From positions 62,001 through 126,000 of the forward strand of contig JAJUJX010000005.1 of the NCBI GenBank assembly GCA_029265125.1: DNA of 64,000 nucleotides. The letters are read 5' to 3'. Under the pieces are notes generated by a model that ran no database searches, was not told where the DNA came from, and worked only from the letters and a program-made list of their open reading frames with translations. Both the position numbers and the translations under genes were made by a program. Of this stretch, positions 62,600 through 64,000 are shown one piece after another. Position 1 is the stretch's first letter; every line of letters starts with the position of its first letter. Source of the stretch: Tolumonas sp008015085 (lineage in GTDB: Bacteria; Pseudomonadota; Gammaproteobacteria; Enterobacterales; Aeromonadaceae).

Positions 62600-62899
62600 T
62601 TTGTCTGTCTATTTTTTTACCAAAATAAAGAATGCCCGTTGATGCAACGGGAACCTGGAGAACAGTACCTTACGCTAGAAACTGGACGGGGAATTATGCA
62701 GTACCCCCCGCCTTATAGCAACCAAACTGCTGGGGATAACATAGCCTTCAAGGTGCATTTTACTTGAATTAATAAAAAAACGTTAACATTTCGTATTAAA
62801 TATCATTAAGCCACAGATGAAAACATCAATTAAAGTGAATTAAAAAACACATGAAAAGCATATTTATTCACAAAAAACAGCAAAGATCAGCACGTTTAC
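62600..62899. other. Gene-free stretch upstream of aroK
   Basis: About 300 bp. A 6-bp stem CCCGTT (62635-62640) / AACGGG (62646-62651) lies in the presumed aroK leader, and CAGTACC occurs twice (about 62664 and 62699). The rest is AT-rich from 62760 onward. I see no gene. Confidence 0.4.
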
Positions 62900-63124
62900 T
62901 TGACATTTACCCACCAATGCAGAACTATGTCTCTAATTTCATATCATCAATGATAATGATCTCATGAGTAAATGGTTCAACATTCGAAAACCATCTAAAC
63001 GAGCCTCTAAACCGGGCACGTTCGTTTTCGCGTAACCATTTACCGATGCCCTTATAAATAAACCCCGGTTACGCTTTTGCGAATCGGGGTTTTTTGTTGA
63101 GATTACAGTTCAAAAGGAGTTTGT
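62900..63124 (+). promoter_or_regulatory. dapA leader with attenuator-like alternative pairing
   Basis: TTGACA (62900-62905) is a good -35; the -10 is unclear. Segment 1 GTAAATGGTT (62968-62977) pairs perfectly with segment 2 AACCATTTAC (63034-63043). Segment 2 extended, GCGTAACC (63030-63037), pairs perfectly with segment 3 GGTTACGC (63067-63074). Segment 3/4 forms a terminator, AAACCCCG (63060-63067) with CGGGGTTT (63085-63092), plus a T run to 63095. An open frame of 23 codons (62964-63035) with four AAA lysine codons ends inside segment 2, but has no clear ribosome-binding site. The dapA site AAGGAG is at 63114-63119. Confidence 0.55.
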
Positions 63125-63997
63125 ATGATCCACGGTTCTATTGTTGCTTTAATCACCCCATTCAGAGATGGGCAACTCGATGAAACAGCACTGCGTAATA
63201 TGGTTGACTGGCACATTGAACAAGGTACTCATGGAATTGTGCCTGTCGGTACAACCGGGGAGAGTCCAACCCTGACTCACGATGAACACTGTCGCGTCAT
63301 TGAAATCGTTGTGCAACAGGCTGCAGGCCGGGTTCCAGTTATTGCCGGAGCTGGATCAAATAATCCGGTTGAAGCCATCGAATACAGTAAAGTTGCGGAG
63401 CGTGCAGGCGCTGATGCAACTCTGCATGTAGCCGGTTATTACAACCGACCAAATCAGGAAGGTTTATTCCAGCATTTCAAATTGGTACACGATCAGACAT
63501 CAATTCCTGTAATTTTATACAATATTCCTGCCCGCGCGATTGTCGATATTCAGCCAGCCACTATGGCTCGATTGGCTGAATTACCACGAATCATCGGTGT
63601 GAAAGATGCCACCGGCGATCTGTCTCGCCCTTGGGCTGAACGTCAACTGATCAAGAAACCGTTTATCTTTTTGTCAGGCGAAGATGCAACCGCAGTGTCT
63701 TATAACATAGGCGGCGGCACAGGCTGTATTTCTGTAACCGCTAACGTGGCTCCAAAACTAGTCGCAGAAGTACAAAATCTCACGGCAGCAGGTAAATGGG
63801 ATGAAGCTCGTGACCTGCAGGATAGGCTGATCCCTCTGCATCAGGCCATGTTTGCAGAACCAAGCCCTGCCGGTGCAAAATACGCAGCATCATTACTTGG
63901 CTTGTGCAGTGATGAATGCCGATTGCCGATCATGCCTTTAAGTGACGCAACGAAACAACGTATTCGTGAAGTAATGCAGCAGCTTGAGCTTATTTAA
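63125..63997 (+). CDS. dapA: 4-hydroxy-tetrahydrodipicolinate synthase
   Basis: 290 residues, TIM-barrel class I aldolase. It condenses pyruvate with aspartate semialdehyde, the first committed step to diaminopimelate and lysine. The Schiff-base lysine is in IIGVKDATGDLSR, the catalytic Tyr in VILYNIPARA and the Thr pair in VPVGTTGESPTL. It starts at ATG 63125 behind AAGGAG and a long leader. In E. coli bamC follows dapA; the window ends too soon to see. Confidence 0.96.
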   Translation: MIHGSIVALITPFRDGQLDETALRNMVDWHIEQGTHGIVPVGTTGESPTLTHDEHCRVIEIVVQQAAGRVPVIAGAGSNNPVEAIEYSKVAERAGADATLHVAGYYNRPNQEGLFQHFKLVHDQTSIPVILYNIPARAIVDIQPATMARLAELPRIIGVKDATGDLSRPWAERQLIKKPFIFLSGEDATAVSYNIGGGTGCISVTANVAPKLVAEVQNLTAAGKWDEARDLQDRLIPLHQAMFAEPSPAGAKYAASLLGLCSDECRLPIMPLSDATKQRIREVMQQLELI

Positions 63998-64000
63998 TAT

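Noticed and set aside
62951..62960. TGATAATGAT as a Fur box before dapA
   Set aside because: Only half of a 7-1-7 Fur box matches and no partner half follows, unlike the full dyad at 49175-49191.
62900..63124. Lysine riboswitch upstream of dapA
   Set aside because: The conserved lysine-aptamer core motifs are not visible; the pairing scheme fits an attenuator better.
1..64000. CRISPR arrays, tRNA/rRNA genes, insertion sequences, prophage
   Set aside because: I saw no regularly spaced repeats, tRNA-like folds with CCA ends, transposase motifs or phage genes.

Overview
The window looks like chromosomal DNA from a gammaproteobacterium close to Tolumonas in the Aeromonadales. I infer this from the proteins (enteric/Vibrio-like HemE, Rsd, RadA, SerB, DeoCABD, PrfC, RlmB, AroKB-DamX-Dam) and from gene orders shared partly with E. 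coli and partly with Vibrio. No database search was possible. There are no rRNA or tRNA genes, insertion sequences, prophage or CRISPR arrays, so it reads as ordinary core genome with a few accessory islets.

Region by region: (1) 0-5.6 kb: the end of an RND efflux pump gene, two tandem paralogous small membrane proteins of unknown function, a MocR-type regulator divergent from a beta-hydroxyacid dehydrogenase, and an RluA-type pseudouridine synthase. (2) 5.7-12.7 kb: the pdhR-aceE-aceF-lpdA operon with a PdhR-type operator and a strong terminator. (3) 12.8-23.4 kb: a consolidated glucarate/galactarate locus with the regulator cdaR, a six-gene operon gudP-gudX-gudD-garL-garR-garK and divergent garD. 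These take hexarates through 5-keto-4-deoxyglucarate, pyruvate plus tartronate semialdehyde, and glycerate to 2-phosphoglycerate. (4) 23.4-30.3 kb: ampD/nadC, a REC-HD-GYP protein, yidA, a TraF_2-like outer-membrane protein, and a tandem glycine riboswitch in front of an AGCS amino-acid symporter. (5) 30.3-40.4 kb: hupA, yjaG, a MepM-like endopeptidase, hemE, rsd, two PilZ proteins, radA and serB. (6) 40.5-46.5 kb: the deoCABD nucleoside operon with a highly structured leader, yjjV and an unassigned outer-membrane protein. (7) 46.6-54.5 kb: prfC, a YitT-type membrane protein, rnr-rlmB, a GGDEF protein and oxyR. (8) 54.6-64 kb: a cytochrome b562, a lipoprotein, a small Hha-like protein, the aroK-aroB-damX-dam-rpe-gph-trpS cluster, and dapA behind an attenuator-like leader.

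The two most interesting signals are non-coding. At 49,175-49,303 (+ strand), between two minus-strand genes, a Fur-box-like palindrome overlaps a sigma70-like promoter. It is followed by about 94 nt that fold into a hairpin with a UUUUCCUCCUCAG loop (anti-Shine-Dalgarno) and a strong intrinsic terminator: a candidate iron-regulated small RNA. At 62,964-63,095, upstream of dapA, four segments can pair 1:2, 2:3 and 3:4 (terminator) around a 23-codon Lys-containing open frame, which is the layout of a transcription attenuator.

Other points: a 38-bp inverted repeat with a CRP-like core between gudP and garD, a pair of operators spaced 32 bp apart upstream of cdaR, and several c-di-GMP genes (GGDEF, HD-GYP, two PilZ proteins) scattered through the window.
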